Origin: Chroococcidiopsis sp. CCMEE 29
GTDB lineage: Bacteria; Cyanobacteriota; Cyanobacteriia; Cyanobacteriales; Chroococcidiopsidaceae
DNA: 64,000 nucleotides
NCBI RefSeq assembly: GCF_023558375.1
Contig: NZ_CP083762.1
Coordinates: forward strand, 274,273-338,272
Direction: 5' to 3'
Below, piece by piece: positions 45,208 through 56,168 of the stretch. Both the position numbers and the translations under genes were made by a program. Numbering within the stretch: the first letter of the stretch is position 1; every line of letters starts with the position of its first letter. The notes beneath the pieces are model-generated. The model was not told the origin of the DNA and searched no databases. It was given only the letters and a program-made list of their open reading frames with translations.

Positions 45208-46655
45208 AACCTTGGCAAAGTGTTTCTAGCCGATTAACCCTCACTCTATTAACACTCACCCTCGGCAGTCTAGTGGGATTGTTCCTGATACTTGATGCTG
45301 CCCTCATGCGCTTTTTTGTGCGGGATGCTCAAGCCAGTTTGACACAACAAGCTAATGCCCTGGCAACCCACACCCGTATCCACTGGCAAAATTCCCAAGT
45401 TATACATCAGTTAGCACATTTAAGCAGCCAGCAGAGTAGAACTCAAGTGATGGTATTTAATGCTAATGGAGTTACACGAGTCATCTATCAAGGCGTGCAG
45501 GATTCCCGTGCAATCTCTTTACCCCCAAATGCGATCGCCAGAACTCTGGCGGGAACACCCCAACAGGAAAGATTTCCAGTTACAACGGATGTCAATTATC
45601 CTGAGTGGCTCTACAGCACTGCCCTAGTTCGAGATCCCGCTAGCCATAGGATAGTAGGTGCAGTTTATGTCGCCATGCCCCTGCGACGACCTAAACAGTT
45701 TGCCCAGCGAGTAGAAGGAATGGTCATGGGCGTGGCAAGTACGGCGACGGCGGTTGCTGCTACTGCCGGATTGTTGCTTTCCCGCACGATCGCTCATCCC
45801 TTGCAAGTGCTGCAACGCCAAGCACAGCAATTGGAAGCTGGAAATTACTCGGCTCGTTCCGCCCTCAAGGGCAACGATGAACTCGCGCACTTGAGTCGCC
45901 TTCTTGATCGCATGACAGAGAAACTCGCACGGACTCTTGCAGCACTTCAGGATCGGGAAACAGCTTATCGAGAGTTAGTAGCCAACGTTTCCCATGACTT
46001 GCGTACTCCTTTAGCCAGCTTGCGGTTGGGCTTGGAGGCTGTGATTGATCGGGTGGTGACAGGTGATAGAGCGAAGGAATATCTGAGCCGCGCCTGTCGA
46101 GAAACAGACTATCTTTCCCATCTGGTCGAACAACTACTGTTGTTAGCAAAGGCAGATGCAGGGCAACTTCAGATCCAGCCTCAAGCAGTTTCGGCAGTGG
46201 CGATCGTTCAAGAATGTATTGCTCGCATCCAACCTACTGCCCTACAAGCAGGGATAGAGCTAGAACTTGACACTGCTTTTGGACTTCCCAATGTTTGGGT
46301 CGATCCAGCCTTGAGCGGACAAGTCATCCTCAACTTGCTGGACAATGCAATTAAGTATGCTGGCAACAGGCAGCGAGTATGTCTAAACATTCTACCGCCT
46401 GTGGAACAAGACGGACGTTCCTACGTACCCATCCAAGTGCAAGACTACGGACAGGGGATGACAGCAGATGTGCTTCAGCATGTAACTGAGCGTTTTTACC
46501 GAGGCGATCGCGCTCGCTCGAGAGGGGGGTTTGGGTTGGGCTTGGCGATCGCGCACCAAGTTTGCCAACTTCAAGGAGGTCGCCTAGACATTGAAAGCGA
46601 GCTAGATCGAGGAACTATCGTCACCCTACTATTGCCGATTGCCGTAGCAGGGTGA
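45204..46655 (+). CDS. Sensor histidine kinase
   Basis: Membrane kinase of 483 residues. TM1 at about 12-38, periplasmic sensor to about 170, TM2 around VASTATAVAATAGLLL, HAMP (RTIAHPLQVLQRQAQQLEAG), H-box NVSHDLRTPLASL with the phospho-His, N-box ILNLLDNAIKYAG, G1 VQDYGQGM, G2 GFGLGLAIAHQV. Complete. Its likely partner is the preceding response regulator. The signal is unknown; the neighbouring DUF305 and propeller genes hint at a metal or envelope cue. Confidence 0.95.
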   Translation: MKPWQSVSSRLTLTLLTLTLGSLVGLFLILDAALMRFFVRDAQASLTQQANALATHTRIHWQNSQVIHQLAHLSSQQSRTQVMVFNANGVTRVIYQGVQDSRAISLPPNAIARTLAGTPQQERFPVTTDVNYPEWLYSTALVRDPASHRIVGAVYVAMPLRRPKQFAQRVEGMVMGVASTATAVAATAGLLLSRTIAHPLQVLQRQAQQLEAGNYSARSALKGNDELAHLSRLLDRMTEKLARTLAALQDRETAYRELVANVSHDLRTPLASLRLGLEAVIDRVVTGDRAKEYLSRACRETDYLSHLVEQLLLLAKADAGQLQIQPQAVSAVAIVQECIARIQPTALQAGIELELDTAFGLPNVWVDPALSGQVILNLLDNAIKYAGNRQRVCLNILPPVEQDGRSYVPIQVQDYGQGMTADVLQHVTERFYRGDRARSRGGFGLGLAIAHQVCQLQGGRLDIESELDRGTIVTLLLPIAVAG

Positions 46656-46896
46656 AACAAATTCAGCCAAGCTAGATAACCAATTAAAACACTGAAACAA
46701 ACAAGTGAACGCAATTAGAAAATCTGTCGGGTTAGTAATTATAAGTTTTCGGAATCACCGTAATTGTGTACTCAGCTATTCCACTATCAAACCCATTCTT
46801 CCACACAATATCGATAGCTTTGCCAGGGGTATTTGTAGAAGCATATTACTATTCTGGAATTAGATGCGATCGTTAAATCAATTGTCAAAGCTTGCG
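46656..46896. other. Intergenic region, convergent
   Basis: About 240 bases between the kinase and the broken PAP2 gene. No gene, repeat or clear terminator is recognised. Confidence 0.4.
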
Positions 46897-47602
46897 TTAG
46901 CGAAGCTTAACGAAGTTATCGCGTCGCCACCGAGGTCTAATAACCGAACCCACTCCAACCACCCAGGCAATCGAAGCCATCCAGCCTGCCAAAATATCAC
47001 TGGGATAATGCACGCCCAAGTACAACCGCGTCCAGCCAATAACTAATACAAAGATTGTCCCGATTGCTAAAACCCACCAGCGCCATCGACTACCCCAAGC
47101 CAAAATGACTAAAACTGCCACTAACGTCATACTTGACATCGCATGACCGCTGGGAAATCCATAGTCAAACTCTGGTGCGGGCGACTCCCACAAATGGGGG
47201 CGGACTCGATGCAACAGCACTTTCGCTGTCCGGTTGATGACGATACTACCAACTAGGGTAATAACCAGATAAGTGAGCGATCACCACCTCCGGCGGATGA
47301 ATAGCACCAACGCGGCGACAGTAGCAATCGGAAACACGCCCCAAAACACCTAATTTGGTCAGCATCACTGCCAGGAAGTTCAACTGAGGATTAGCCCTGC
47401 TGTGAATTGCTAATAGGATAGGTACATCCCAAGGGAAGCCGCCTTCGTTCTCCCAAACCTCCTCTGCCAATTCCCCAAAAACTTGTAAGGGTAAATAAAC
47501 CCCCAGGAATAGCAACAGCAGAGAACGCCAGTGGATAACCAGCAATCGCTGAAGAAATCTAAGAAAGGATTGAAACAGCTTCCTGATTCGTGCGTTAATC
47601 AT
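46897..47602 (-). pseudogene. PAP2-family phosphatase, frameshifted
   Basis: Integral-membrane phosphatidic-acid-phosphatase-type enzyme. The N-terminal part (47602 inward, WRSLLLLFLGVYLPLQVFGE) ends in a wrong frame after LTKLGVL. A second frame continues GVFPIATVAALVLFIRRRW, with a TGA where a Trp is expected, then carries the active-site blocks: GFPSGHAMSS and TRLYLGVHYPSDILAGW. One frameshift and one nonsense codon separate the halves, so it is probably inactive. Confidence 0.82.
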
Positions 47603-47713
47603 CTAACGAGTGACTCAACAAATGTTGCCCGTTATCTAGTAAATTTGTACTAAATCAAAAGACTTGAGATTAATTAAATTAGCTGCTTGAGTACTTAGAG
47701 ATTTGTGCCGTCG

Positions 47714-49947
47714 ATGTCCACTTTACCCCAAACGCCTCAAGCCCAAGCTACTCCCCAACACGAATTTCTCACAGGAGTGGTAGAAAGGCTGACTTACCAC
47801 TCGGAGGAATCGGGCTACACTGTGGCGCGGTTGAAGACAGTACAATCTTGCGACCTAGTGACGATTGTGGGTAGCTTTGCTAACATCCAGGCAGGACAGA
47901 CGTTGCAACTAACTGGTGTTTGGCGGGATCATCCTCAGTATGGCGCTCAGTTTCAGGTCACGCACTATAGAGAAACAAAGCCAGCTACACTCACAGGCAT
48001 AGAGAAATACTTAGGTAGTGGGTTAATCAAGGGTGTGGGACCCGTGACGGCAAAGCGCATTGTCGCCCACTTCGGTTTACAAACACTCGACATAATTGAA
48101 AACCACATCGAACGCCTGATTGAAGTCCCTGGCATTGCCAAAAAGCGGATCAAGATGATCCAAACTGCTTGGTCAAACCAGAAAGCTATCAAGGAACTGA
48201 TGGTTTTCCTTCAGTCGCATGGTGTCTCTACTACCTATCGGTGAAAATCTTCAAGCAATATGGCAACGATGCGATCGCAACTGTGACCAACAATCCCTAC
48301 CAGCTGGCAACGGACATTTACGGCATTGGGTTTATCACTGCTGACGCGATCGCTCGGAACTTGGGTATCGCCCCCGACTCTGAGTACAGGTATCGGGCTG
48401 GGATCGTCCACGTATTGGCAGAGGCAGCAGAAGACGGACACTGTTTTTTACCCCAGGCTGAACTAGTAGAGCAGACGGTGAAGCGGTTGAGCATTAAAGA
48501 CCACCAACCAAACTCTGGGGCGATCGCCCAACTGTTGGTGCAAATGGGAATGGAAGAACAGCTGATTATGCAGGGGCATCGAGAGCATGAGTTTATTTAC
48601 TATCAGCCATCCTTCTATTACAGCGAACAAAACCTAGCTACACAACTCCAACAGCTTCTAGCCCGTCCTGTCACAGTCGATCTCCCCCGCGTGCAGAATT
48701 GGATCGAGCGCTTTACCCAAGCCAAAGGTATTGAACTTTCAGCACAACAGCAGCAAGCAGTAGAGATGGCAGCGTCGTCGCGGGTGACGATCCTTACAGG
48801 TGGTCCTGGTACTGGCAAAACCTTTTGTACCCGCACCATTGTGGCACTTTGGAAAGCGATGGGCAAATCCATTGCTTTGGCATCTCCTACGGGGAGAGCA
48901 GCGCAACGTTTGAGCGAAGTGACGGGAATTGAAGCTAAAACCATTCATCGGTTGTTAGAGTTTGACCCTAAAACCATGAAGTTTAAGCGGGATGCAGACA
49001 ATCCCATTCCTGCCCAAGCGATTGTAGTAGATGAAGCTTCAATGCTTGACCTGTTCTTGGCTCATTCTCTGCTAAAAGCCATTCCGCGAGATGCACAACT
49101 CCTCTTGGTAGGGGATATTGACCAACTGCCATCAGTTGGGCCAGGAAATGTGCTGCGTGATTTAATAGCTTCAGAACAAATACCAGTGGTGCGGTTAACG
49201 CAAGTCTTTCGACAAGCGGCAGCAAGCTTCATTGTCAGCAACGCTCACCGAATTAACTCTGGTCAGTATCCGCTACTGGAATCAATCTCTCTAGCTCCTA
49301 GCTCTGACTGTCTGTGGTTAGGAGCACCTGCTCCCCAACATGGAGTCCAGGGGATTCGAGAACTAGTCACAGATCTCATTCCACAACTAGGTTTTGACCC
49401 AGCACGCGATGTACAGGTATTATGCCCAATGACGCGGGGGGAAGTGGGAACGCGCAATTTAAATACAGTATTGCAAGAGCTACTTAACCCACCAAGTGCA
49501 GGTAAAACTGAGCTAAATCGGGGAGGGCTGAAACTGCGGGTGGGCGATCGCGTCATTCAACAGGTCAACGACTACGACCGTGAGGTATTCAATGGTGACT
49601 TGGGAGTAGTGACTAACATCGACTTGGAAGAGCAGGAGGTGACCGTACAGTTTGAAGAACGGCTGGTAACTTACGACTATGCTGACGTCAATGAGCTAGC
49701 ACTGGCATACGCGGTCACAATTCACAAAAGTCAGGGGTCAGAATATCCAGTGGTGATCCTGCCCACGTTCATGCAGCATTATTTAATGCTTTCGCGCAAT
49801 CTGCTCTATACAGGTCTCACCCGTGCCAAGCGGTTGGCCATTCTAGTAGGTCCAGCAAAGGCAATCGCTCTAGCTGTTAAGCAGGCAAAAGACCACGAGC
49901 GTTACACGCTATTGGCACAGCGATTGGCAAGTGCTGAAGTACGATAA
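47714..49947 (+). pseudogene. recD2: RecD2-type SF1 helicase, split by one frameshift
   Basis: N-terminal OB and helix-hairpin-helix parts (GVVERLTYHSEESGYTVARL, YLGSGLIKGVGPVTAKRIV) are in the first frame, ending at 48241 after GVSTTYR. One missing base there would restore the join to VKIFKQYGNDAIATVTNNPY. The rest is intact: Walker A TGGPGTGKTFCTRT, Walker B VVDEASMLD, QVFRQAAASFIVSNAHRIN, and AYAVTIHKSQGSEYPVVILP. RecD2 is a 5'-3' DNA helicase for repair. The single indel is either a real lesion or an assembly error. Confidence 0.88.
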
Positions 49948-50064
49948 CACTTCATTTGCTTTGATAGAGGAAGCAGCAACCTAGTTGTTAAATTTGTTTA
50001 ACCAGCGAAGAAAATTCTGGAGAAAGCCATCATGCCTGTGTATTTAAAACTGTATTAACTAAGA

Positions 50065-51180
50065 ATGGGCAAGATTAACAACTTACGGTGTATGCAGCCT
50101 AAGAGAATTTCTACGAATGAGCCAGCTTCAGGTAGGAAATATGTGATTGGTCACTCTCTTCAAAAAACATCGTTGAAATTTGAACCAAATGCCGAACCAA
50201 TTCCGGGCAGTGCAGTGCAAGAAGAACTCTCTAAATCAATTACTCTCTTAAAAAGAGTAGAGAGATGCTTGATTGTTGCTCATCACAAAAACGATCGATC
50301 AGGAAAGCAGCAATTTAAATCAATTGCGACAACTTTGCAGCTTGCGATCGCTTTACTTCAAGAGAATCCAGACCAATTCCTTCTAGCTAGAAGACTAAGA
50401 AGAAATGCCGAATTTACTATTCGTGAATTTACTAATCCAATTATTGGACGTCTAATTAATGCTTTTAAGTACGTTTTGTACGAGTCAACTACTCCTGTAA
50501 AAGTTTTATTCGGGTTGGGTTTGGCGCTTCCTATTTACCTAACAGTTCCTCATCTACCATACCAAAGAATTATCGTTCAGCCATTACTTCAACCTATCCT
50601 TGCTGAGACGCAACCTATTGTTTCAAGACAAGACTTATCTACATCTCGAGTGAACCCGCCTCCAGTAAGTCGGTATGATGTTGATAGAACAATCGCCTTA
50701 CTGGTTTTAGTTGGAATTGCCGGTTCTCTGGGTAGTGTCGTGAGTATTCTAACAAGAATCAAAGAATATGAGAACGAGAAGTATACTGATACCATGCTTC
50801 CAGTTCTTATTGGTGCTTTTAAGCCTTTAATTGGTGGAGCGTTTGGTATATTTCTATTTACACTGATTGCTTCAGGTCTTCTACCGCTACAGATTAAGAA
50901 TGATGCACCGATTAATGAGTGGTATGCATTTTTTGGGATTGCATTTGTAGCTGGTTTTAGCGAGAGATTAGTTAAAGATATTATCAGCCAAACAGAAAGA
51001 AGAGTACTTGCTACTTCTGAAACTACTCCTACTATCGATACGACTAGAGAAAATATGGTTGCCACTTCTGAAACTACTTCTACTATTAGTCAGAGAAGAC
51101 TTGAAGGAGATTCAGACCAAAACAATTCAAGTATTGAGAAAGTTGAAGGAAACTCAAGTCAAGGTAGTTCAAAATACTGA
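50065..51180 (+). CDS. Hypothetical membrane protein
   Basis: Protein of 371 residues, not assigned. Helical, basic N-terminal half (residues 50-140). Hydrophobic segments near VKVLFGLGLALPIYLTVPHL, TIALLVLVGIAGSLGSVVSI, IGGAFGIFLFTLIASGLL and WYAFFGIAFVAGFSERLVKD, so three to four membrane spans. Ends in a Ser/Thr/Gln-rich tail (from about 320). No ribosome binding site is obvious at the ATG. More AT-rich than its neighbours. Confidence 0.75.
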   Translation: MGKINNLRCMQPKRISTNEPASGRKYVIGHSLQKTSLKFEPNAEPIPGSAVQEELSKSITLLKRVERCLIVAHHKNDRSGKQQFKSIATTLQLAIALLQENPDQFLLARRLRRNAEFTIREFTNPIIGRLINAFKYVLYESTTPVKVLFGLGLALPIYLTVPHLPYQRIIVQPLLQPILAETQPIVSRQDLSTSRVNPPPVSRYDVDRTIALLVLVGIAGSLGSVVSILTRIKEYENEKYTDTMLPVLIGAFKPLIGGAFGIFLFTLIASGLLPLQIKNDAPINEWYAFFGIAFVAGFSERLVKDIISQTERRVLATSETTPTIDTTRENMVATSETTSTISQRRLEGDSDQNNSSIEKVEGNSSQGSSKY

Positions 51181-51233
51181 ACATTACTCTAACTTTGCCC
51201 AATTGCCCATAAAACCTTGATAAGGTTATAGGT

Positions 51234-52212
51234 ACCTGAATTCGGGATAAGCATCGGGACAAGAAAAGGGGCAAACCCGATAGGCTGAAAGTGCTAAAAT
51301 CTCATGCCTAGGTTGCCCTCATGCTTAGTCTAGAAGAACTCTTTTGTTCAGTCGATGATTTCTGCCAAACCTTTGAACCGCAATGGAAACAGCAACTCTT
51401 GGGATTCGGACTCAAACTGCGCAACCGACAGCGCAGCCTCAGCTTGAGCGAAATTATGACCATCCTGATAGCTTTCCATCAGTCGTGTTAGCGCAACTTC
51501 AAAACCTATTATGAAGAAAAGGTGCAGACCGAGTGGGCAGATGCGTTTCCTGGCATTGTCAGCTACCAGCGCCTCATCGAGTGGGTTGCGAGTACCTTAG
51601 TGCCGATGTGTGCCTATCTACGCTCATGTTTCGGCAAGTGTAGCGGCATCAGTTTTATTGACTCCACATCGCTGCGAGTCTGCCACAACCGCCGCATTGG
51701 GCGACACAAAGTATTTGAGAACCTAGCCGCACGCGGCAAAACCTCAGTGGATTGGTTCTTTGGCTTCAAACTGCATCTGGTCGTCAATGACCGAGGAGAA
51801 CTGCTCAATATCCTGCTGACTCCCGGTAATACTGATGAGCGCACCCCGGTGTCGAAATTGTTGCAGCAGTTATTTGGCAAAGTGTTCGCCGACAGAGGCT
51901 ATGTCTCTCAGAAATTAGCCAAACACCTCCTGAACACCGCAGGCATTCAGTTCATTACTAAGCTCAAACGCAATATGAAACAGCAATTGATGCCCTTAAA
52001 CGACCGTCTGATACTGCGGAAGCGCTCGATTATTGAAACCATCATTGATCAGTTGAAGAACATCTCTCAAATTGAGCATTCCCGCCATCGCTCTCCAGTT
52101 AACTGCTTTGTCAATATTCTGGGCGGGTTAATTGCCTATTGCCATCAGCCGAAGAAGCCTGCGATTGCGATCAACCACAATCTGCTGCTTCCGGCTTAAC
52201 CCGAACTCAGGT
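51234..52212 (+). mobile_element. IS982-family element with target duplication, one internal stop
   Basis: The ends ACCTGAATTCGGGATAAG and the complement of ACCTGAGTTCGGGTTAAG enclose 979 bp. The 7-bp TATAGGT flanks it directly on both sides (51227-51233, 52213-52219), a clear target duplication. The transposase starts at the ATG 51321 ([20 protein letters not shown]) and has an in-frame TAG near 51488. It then runs from CRNFKTYYEEK-like sequence to the end with FIDSTSLRVCHNRRI, FGFKLHLVVNDRGELL and KVFADRGYVSQKLA. Inserted recently but already inactive. Confidence 0.9.
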
Positions 52213-52285
52213 TATAGGTAGTACCTTGACAGCTAAAATTTAGCATTTTAATCTATTCAAATACTACCTAGATAAATACCTAGAT

Positions 52286-52353
52286 ATGAGCAGTACAGGA
52301 CGCAACAAGAAGCTAGCATCCTTTAACTGCAATCAAGAGTTGTGGGAGAGGAT
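52286..52353 (+). pseudogene. Small RHH-type regulator, 5' part
   Basis: ATG 52286 opens MSSTGRNKKLASFNCNQELW, typical of short CopG-like ribbon-helix-helix proteins. Two direct repeats (TACCTAGATAAA, TACCTAGATATG) overlap the start and may be its own operator. IS1 interrupts it after LWER. The 3' part resumes at 54447. Confidence 0.6.
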
Positions 52354-54448
52354 AGTGTTAACAATCTGTTGAAGTACTATCAGCAGAAAATCCAATGTTA
52401 GAGTAGTCAAGTCGTTACTTGAGAGCTTATGACCGTTTGGATTGCCGTTGAATGCCCTAAGTGTGACTCTAGTGACGTATCAAAGAATGGGAAATCTGCC
52501 CAAGGGAAACAGCGCTACCTGTGCAAAAATCCTGAATGTCCCTACCGCACGTTTATTCTCGACCATAGCTATGCTGGAAGAACTCGACAAGTCAAGCAAC
52601 AAATTATTGAAATGAGTCTCAATGGTAGTGGAGTGCGAGATATATCGCGAGTGCTTCAAGTCGGTGCTCCCGGGTGCATCCCAGTCTTGTAAGTCTCAAA
52701 TTGAGAACTGCCCATTAAGATAGGCACAACGATGTAGAAGCACTTGAGGGACGTTTTCTACTTTCCATTGTGCGCCTGAGAGCTTGATACGCGCCCCAAT
52801 TTGTTTGACAGTCGATTCAATTGTGCCCGAACCAATTGAAATGCCTTCTGCTTGAAAGTAACTGTAATTGACGATGCGATGACGATGCTTGTTGAGATAT
52901 GCAATAAAGTTGTCTACTCGTTCATGCTGCCAGTCCTTAAATTGTTCGATTGCCCCATCCACATCTCCTTTCCAGAGCAAAGCTTTCACTATGACCAACC
53001 GTTGCTCTGAACCTCCAACTTTGTTGAGATTTTCGACCAAGTGAAACCAGTCCAAGATCTCTTGTCGTTGGCGGATGTTGGCAATGTCTTCAAACAGATT
53101 CCAAATGCCATCATGACCATCCCCTAAACAGGTGAGTGGAGTGGCGAGTGGTTGCTCATTTACCCACTTGACCAATCTTTCATTCTCTTGCAAAAAAGCT
53201 TCGCAGCAATGACCATGCAGATTTACCGCTTTATAGTCCTGCCAACGGCAAATCTCTCATGACGGCGTGCGGATGCGCGCCTTGCCACCGTCAATACTGA
53301 TTTCCTCAACGCTTTCCTCGACCACGGGTAATGCAAAAGTTTGCCGATGCACTAGGCGTTGTTGTGTCCCTCGTGATACCGCAATTCCCGTCAAAACAGC
53401 AACATCTTGGGCTGAACGTTCATAGGAGGCATTGGCGCTCACCAACAAGCAGCATTTCTCCAGCTAAGGACTCACTTGAGTCCGGGCTTTGACTTGGAGG
53501 AATTGCGCCTGGTTTTCGGTGATGCTGATTTCTCCCAGGATGCTTTTGAGTTGCCGGCTTCGTCCGCTGCTGGTGCCGCTCGCTGTTGCGATAAAAAAAG
53601 ACCAATTTCTGGGCTGACATGCTCCAAGATATGCCCTCGGATCGCTGCTTCGATGCCTTCTAACGTTGTCAATTGCTCCGGTGCTGTTTCGTCGTATAAC
53701 AAAGCCGCAATTGCACGAGCATGAGCTTGGATTTGTTGAAGTTTGTCGGCATCCATTGCAGTATCCCTGGGGTCAAGCATTGATTACTCTTAGCATAATG
53801 GAGCCATTCTTCATTCAGCTTCTTGGGTATTTCTACTTATTGCATAACTGGGATGCACCCGTGCTCCCACCGTCATTCGAGAATTAAAGAAAAAGAAATC
53901 TCAGCTCAAATCAGTTAATCAAAAAGTATTAGAAAATCTGAAACCAGAGCAAGTGGAAGTAGAAATTCAGAAAGTTGGAGAGGATGAGGAGAAAGAGGGA
54001 GAGAACTTCGAGTGAGGAGTTGAAGAATCAGAATTAGACGAGATGTGGAGCTTTGTGGGAAGTAAGAAAACTCCTCGTTGGCTATGGCATGGAATAGATC
54101 GCAAGACAGGAAAAGTTTTAGCTTATGTTTTTGGCAGAAGACAAGACGAAGTTTTTCGCCATTTAAAGAAATTGCTAGAACCGTTTGGAATCCAGAAATA
54201 CTGCACGGATGGTTATGGCAGTTACAAGCGAAATTTACCACAAATTAAACATGAAATTAGTAAACGAAACACTCAAAGAATCGAGAGAAAGCATCTGAGG
54301 TTGAGGACAAGAATCAAGAGACTACAAAGAAAAACCATCTGCTTTTCCAAGACAGAAGAAATGCACGATATAGTAATTGGACTATTTATTAATCGATATG
54401 AATTTGAGATGGTAATCTAAAGCTTATCAACAGATTGTTAACACTACC
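52354..54448 (+). mobile_element. IS1-family element interrupted by ISKra4
   Basis: The ends AGTGTTAACAATCTGTTGA and complement (54428-54446) bracket the element. InsA starts at 52429 (ECPKCDSSDVSKNG zinc ribbon, NGSGVRDISRVLQV) and is split at 52671 by ISKra4. It resumes at 53868 (VIRELKKKKSQLKS), and InsB is intact from DEMWSFVGSKKTPRWLWHGI to GLFINRYEFEMVI (54043-54420). Removing ISKra4 and one copy of its 8-bp duplication restores the InsA frame. Confidence 0.9.
52672..53859 (-). mobile_element. ISKra4-family element with 8-bp target duplication
   Basis: The ends GGGTGCATCCCAG and CTGGGATGCACCC bound 1188 bp, flanked by GTGCTCCC on both sides (52664-52671, 53860-53867). The minus strand encodes the transposase in pieces: MDADKLQQIQAHARAIAALL (from 53756), then stops, then ANASYERSAQDVAVLTGIAV and VEEISIDGGKARIRTPS with a catalytic Asp, a break, and CLGDGHDGIWNLFEDIANIR through GIGSGTIESTVKQIGARIK. 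Stops and frameshifts make it inactive. Confidence 0.9.
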
Positions 54449-54509
54449 AAATAAATGGACTGTTACTCAGTACAAACAGCAAAATTTAAGTAATAAATTT
54501 ACTTTTTGA
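54447..54509 (+). pseudogene. Small RHH-type regulator, 3' part
   Basis: In-frame continuation beyond IS1: PNKWTVTQYKQQNLSNKFTF then TGA. The NKxTVTQ turn matches the end of the RHH fold. Its stop overlaps the stop of the convergent pentapeptide gene by about ten bases, which supports both gene ends. Confidence 0.5.
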
Positions 54510-55337
54510 CTAATATCTCTGACGTATCGCCTAGGAAATCCTGAAAAATTGCACCTCTTTCTTCTAGTTCAGCCCTATTTTCATCTGCTAAGTCTGGATT
54601 GACACCAAAAACAGCATCTTTAACTACAGTCTTGTTAAATCGCTTTCGCCAGGTCAGCTTCCGTCAGGTTGGTTTCCGTCAGGTCGGCTTCCCTCAGGTA
54701 GACTTGCGCGAGGTTGGTTTCCATCAGGAGACCTCGCGTCAGGTAGGTTCGCGCCAGGAGGACTCACACCAGGAGACCTCGCGTCAGGTCGCCTCGCGCC
54801 AGCTAAGTTGGTTCGCGTCAGGTCAGCTCGCGTCAGGTTGGCTCGCGTCAGGTTGGCTTCCGTCAGGTTGGCTCGCGTCAGGTTGGCTTCCGTTAGGTCA
54901 GCTCGCATCAGGTTGGCTCGGGCCAGGTTGGCTTCCGTCAGGTTGGCTCGCGTCAGGTTGGCTCGCGTCAGGTTGGCTCGCGTCAGGTTGGCTTCCGTCA
55001 GGTCGACCCCCTTTTCCGTTTTGTGTTTTCTCCATTGATTCCATTCCTTAATTCTTCCACTTCTTAAATAATCAATGGGCACGCTTAGCTGGAGCGTTGC
55101 TGGTTTCCTTTGATAAAACCTTTGTTCTCTTTTGGCTTCAGCCCAGATGACAAACCCCCCTGCAATTAGAAAAGTTATAAGAAGCATCCAGCTAGAAGGC
55201 TTCCCAGCAGTTATGACTAGCATTACAAGAAAGATAAGAAAAACTCCGGATGTTTGCCAGAGTAGAGAAACAAGATTAGCCCTAGATTTATCTAGTGAAG
55301 AGGAATTGGTGGAACTAGGGGTGTTAATCATGTCCAC
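54499..55337 (-). pseudogene. Membrane pentapeptide-repeat protein, repeat array frameshifted
   Basis: Two N-terminal membrane spans ([19 protein letters not shown] and [20 protein letters not shown]) lead into about sixteen A(N/D)LxR/E pentapeptides (from 55010). A frameshift near 54800 and further shifts and a stop break the array. The native C-terminus is recovered in another frame, DAVFGVNPDLADENRAELEE, RGAIFQDFLGDTSE, stop at 54499, which is the usual ending of cyanobacterial pentapeptide proteins. The array DNA is nearly pure 15-bp repeats, so slippage explains the damage. Confidence 0.82.
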
Positions 55338-55458
55338 CTCCTTGCCTAAAAAGGGTTTTTAAATCTTTAAAAAAGCGCAACAGGATTCGGGTAATTAGAA
55401 CTGCCCATACGGTATAGTCTGAGAGCACTACTGCATAACAAGCATATCTGGCAACGCT

Positions 55459-55752
55459 TCATTCATTGTTTCCCGTCCAACAATCATCTAATCCAGAAAA
55501 TTCTTGTCCAGTTATCCACTTACTCAAGATACTGGGGATTTTTACTAGCAGCCCTAAGGTAATAGCATCTTGTGCAGACTCAAACAGAGTCATCCACAAG
55601 GAACCAAAAAGCCTGGTACCAACAGCGTGTATAATATCTAACAAATTATCAAGCCGTTTAGCAACTTCATCTTTAGAAGGCAACTGAGTTAAGAATTGCC
55701 TAGGTGTAGACGTTGATGTAGTAGGATTAGATGATTGGGGTTTTTGGGTCAT
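55459..55752 (-). CDS. Hypothetical protein, 97 residues
   Basis: Not recognised. Starts MTQKPQSSNPTTSTSTPRQF (disordered, Ser/Thr-rich), followed by an amphipathic helical part with a hydrophobic patch (FGSLWMTLFESAQDAITLGL) that might touch a membrane. Upstream of, and on the same strand as, the pentapeptide gene with a 120-base gap. Confidence 0.5.
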   Translation of the reverse strand: MTQKPQSSNPTTSTSTPRQFLTQLPSKDEVAKRLDNLLDIIHAVGTRLFGSLWMTLFESAQDAITLGLLVKIPSILSKWITGQEFSGLDDCWTGNNE

Positions 55753-55764
55753 AGTAAATCCCAA

Positions 55765-56168
55765 CTGTTACAAAATGAGGCTTGATGAAGTTTGTCTGCA
55801 ATTTTAGGTAAAAATAAACTGTAACTAGTTCTCTTCATTAAACTGCAAGTTTAGGTTTAGAAAATCATAATAAGCTTAGACTACACGAAAGGTAGATTTC
55901 GTGGAATAGAAGACTCAAAGCATTGATTTATCGTGATCTGCTCGGACGAGTTAATCCCACTTAATTTCTACTTATCAATTAGTCGTCACTCATCCCACGA
56001 CAGAATCAGGGTTTGAGGGATTTTCTATGATTTTTCCTTATGCTATCGCTGCTATCACTGATTTCAGTTATAATTCGCTACTCTTGATTTAATAGGGGAT
56101 AGCAGAGTTTGCCGTGCTACTTTTACCGGTCCGGCTAATGGCTAGGTGATTTGGCTTTCCAGGGTTCT
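55765..56168. other. Divergent intergenic region with a hairpin
   Basis: 400 bases with no gene. CACGAAA/TTTCGTG at 55884-55903 is a perfect 7-bp stem around GGTAGA, possibly an operator or RNA hairpin. The rest is AT-rich and would hold promoters for both directions. Confidence 0.45.

Noticed and set aside
54660-55010. CRISPR array because of dense short repeats
   Set aside because: The repeats are 15 bp, contiguous and coding for pentapeptides; there are no spacers and no cas genes.
54599-55051. Plus-strand open frame rich in [12 protein letters not shown] repeats
   Set aside because: It is the antisense of the minus-strand pentapeptide array; any 15-bp periodic DNA gives open frames on both strands.
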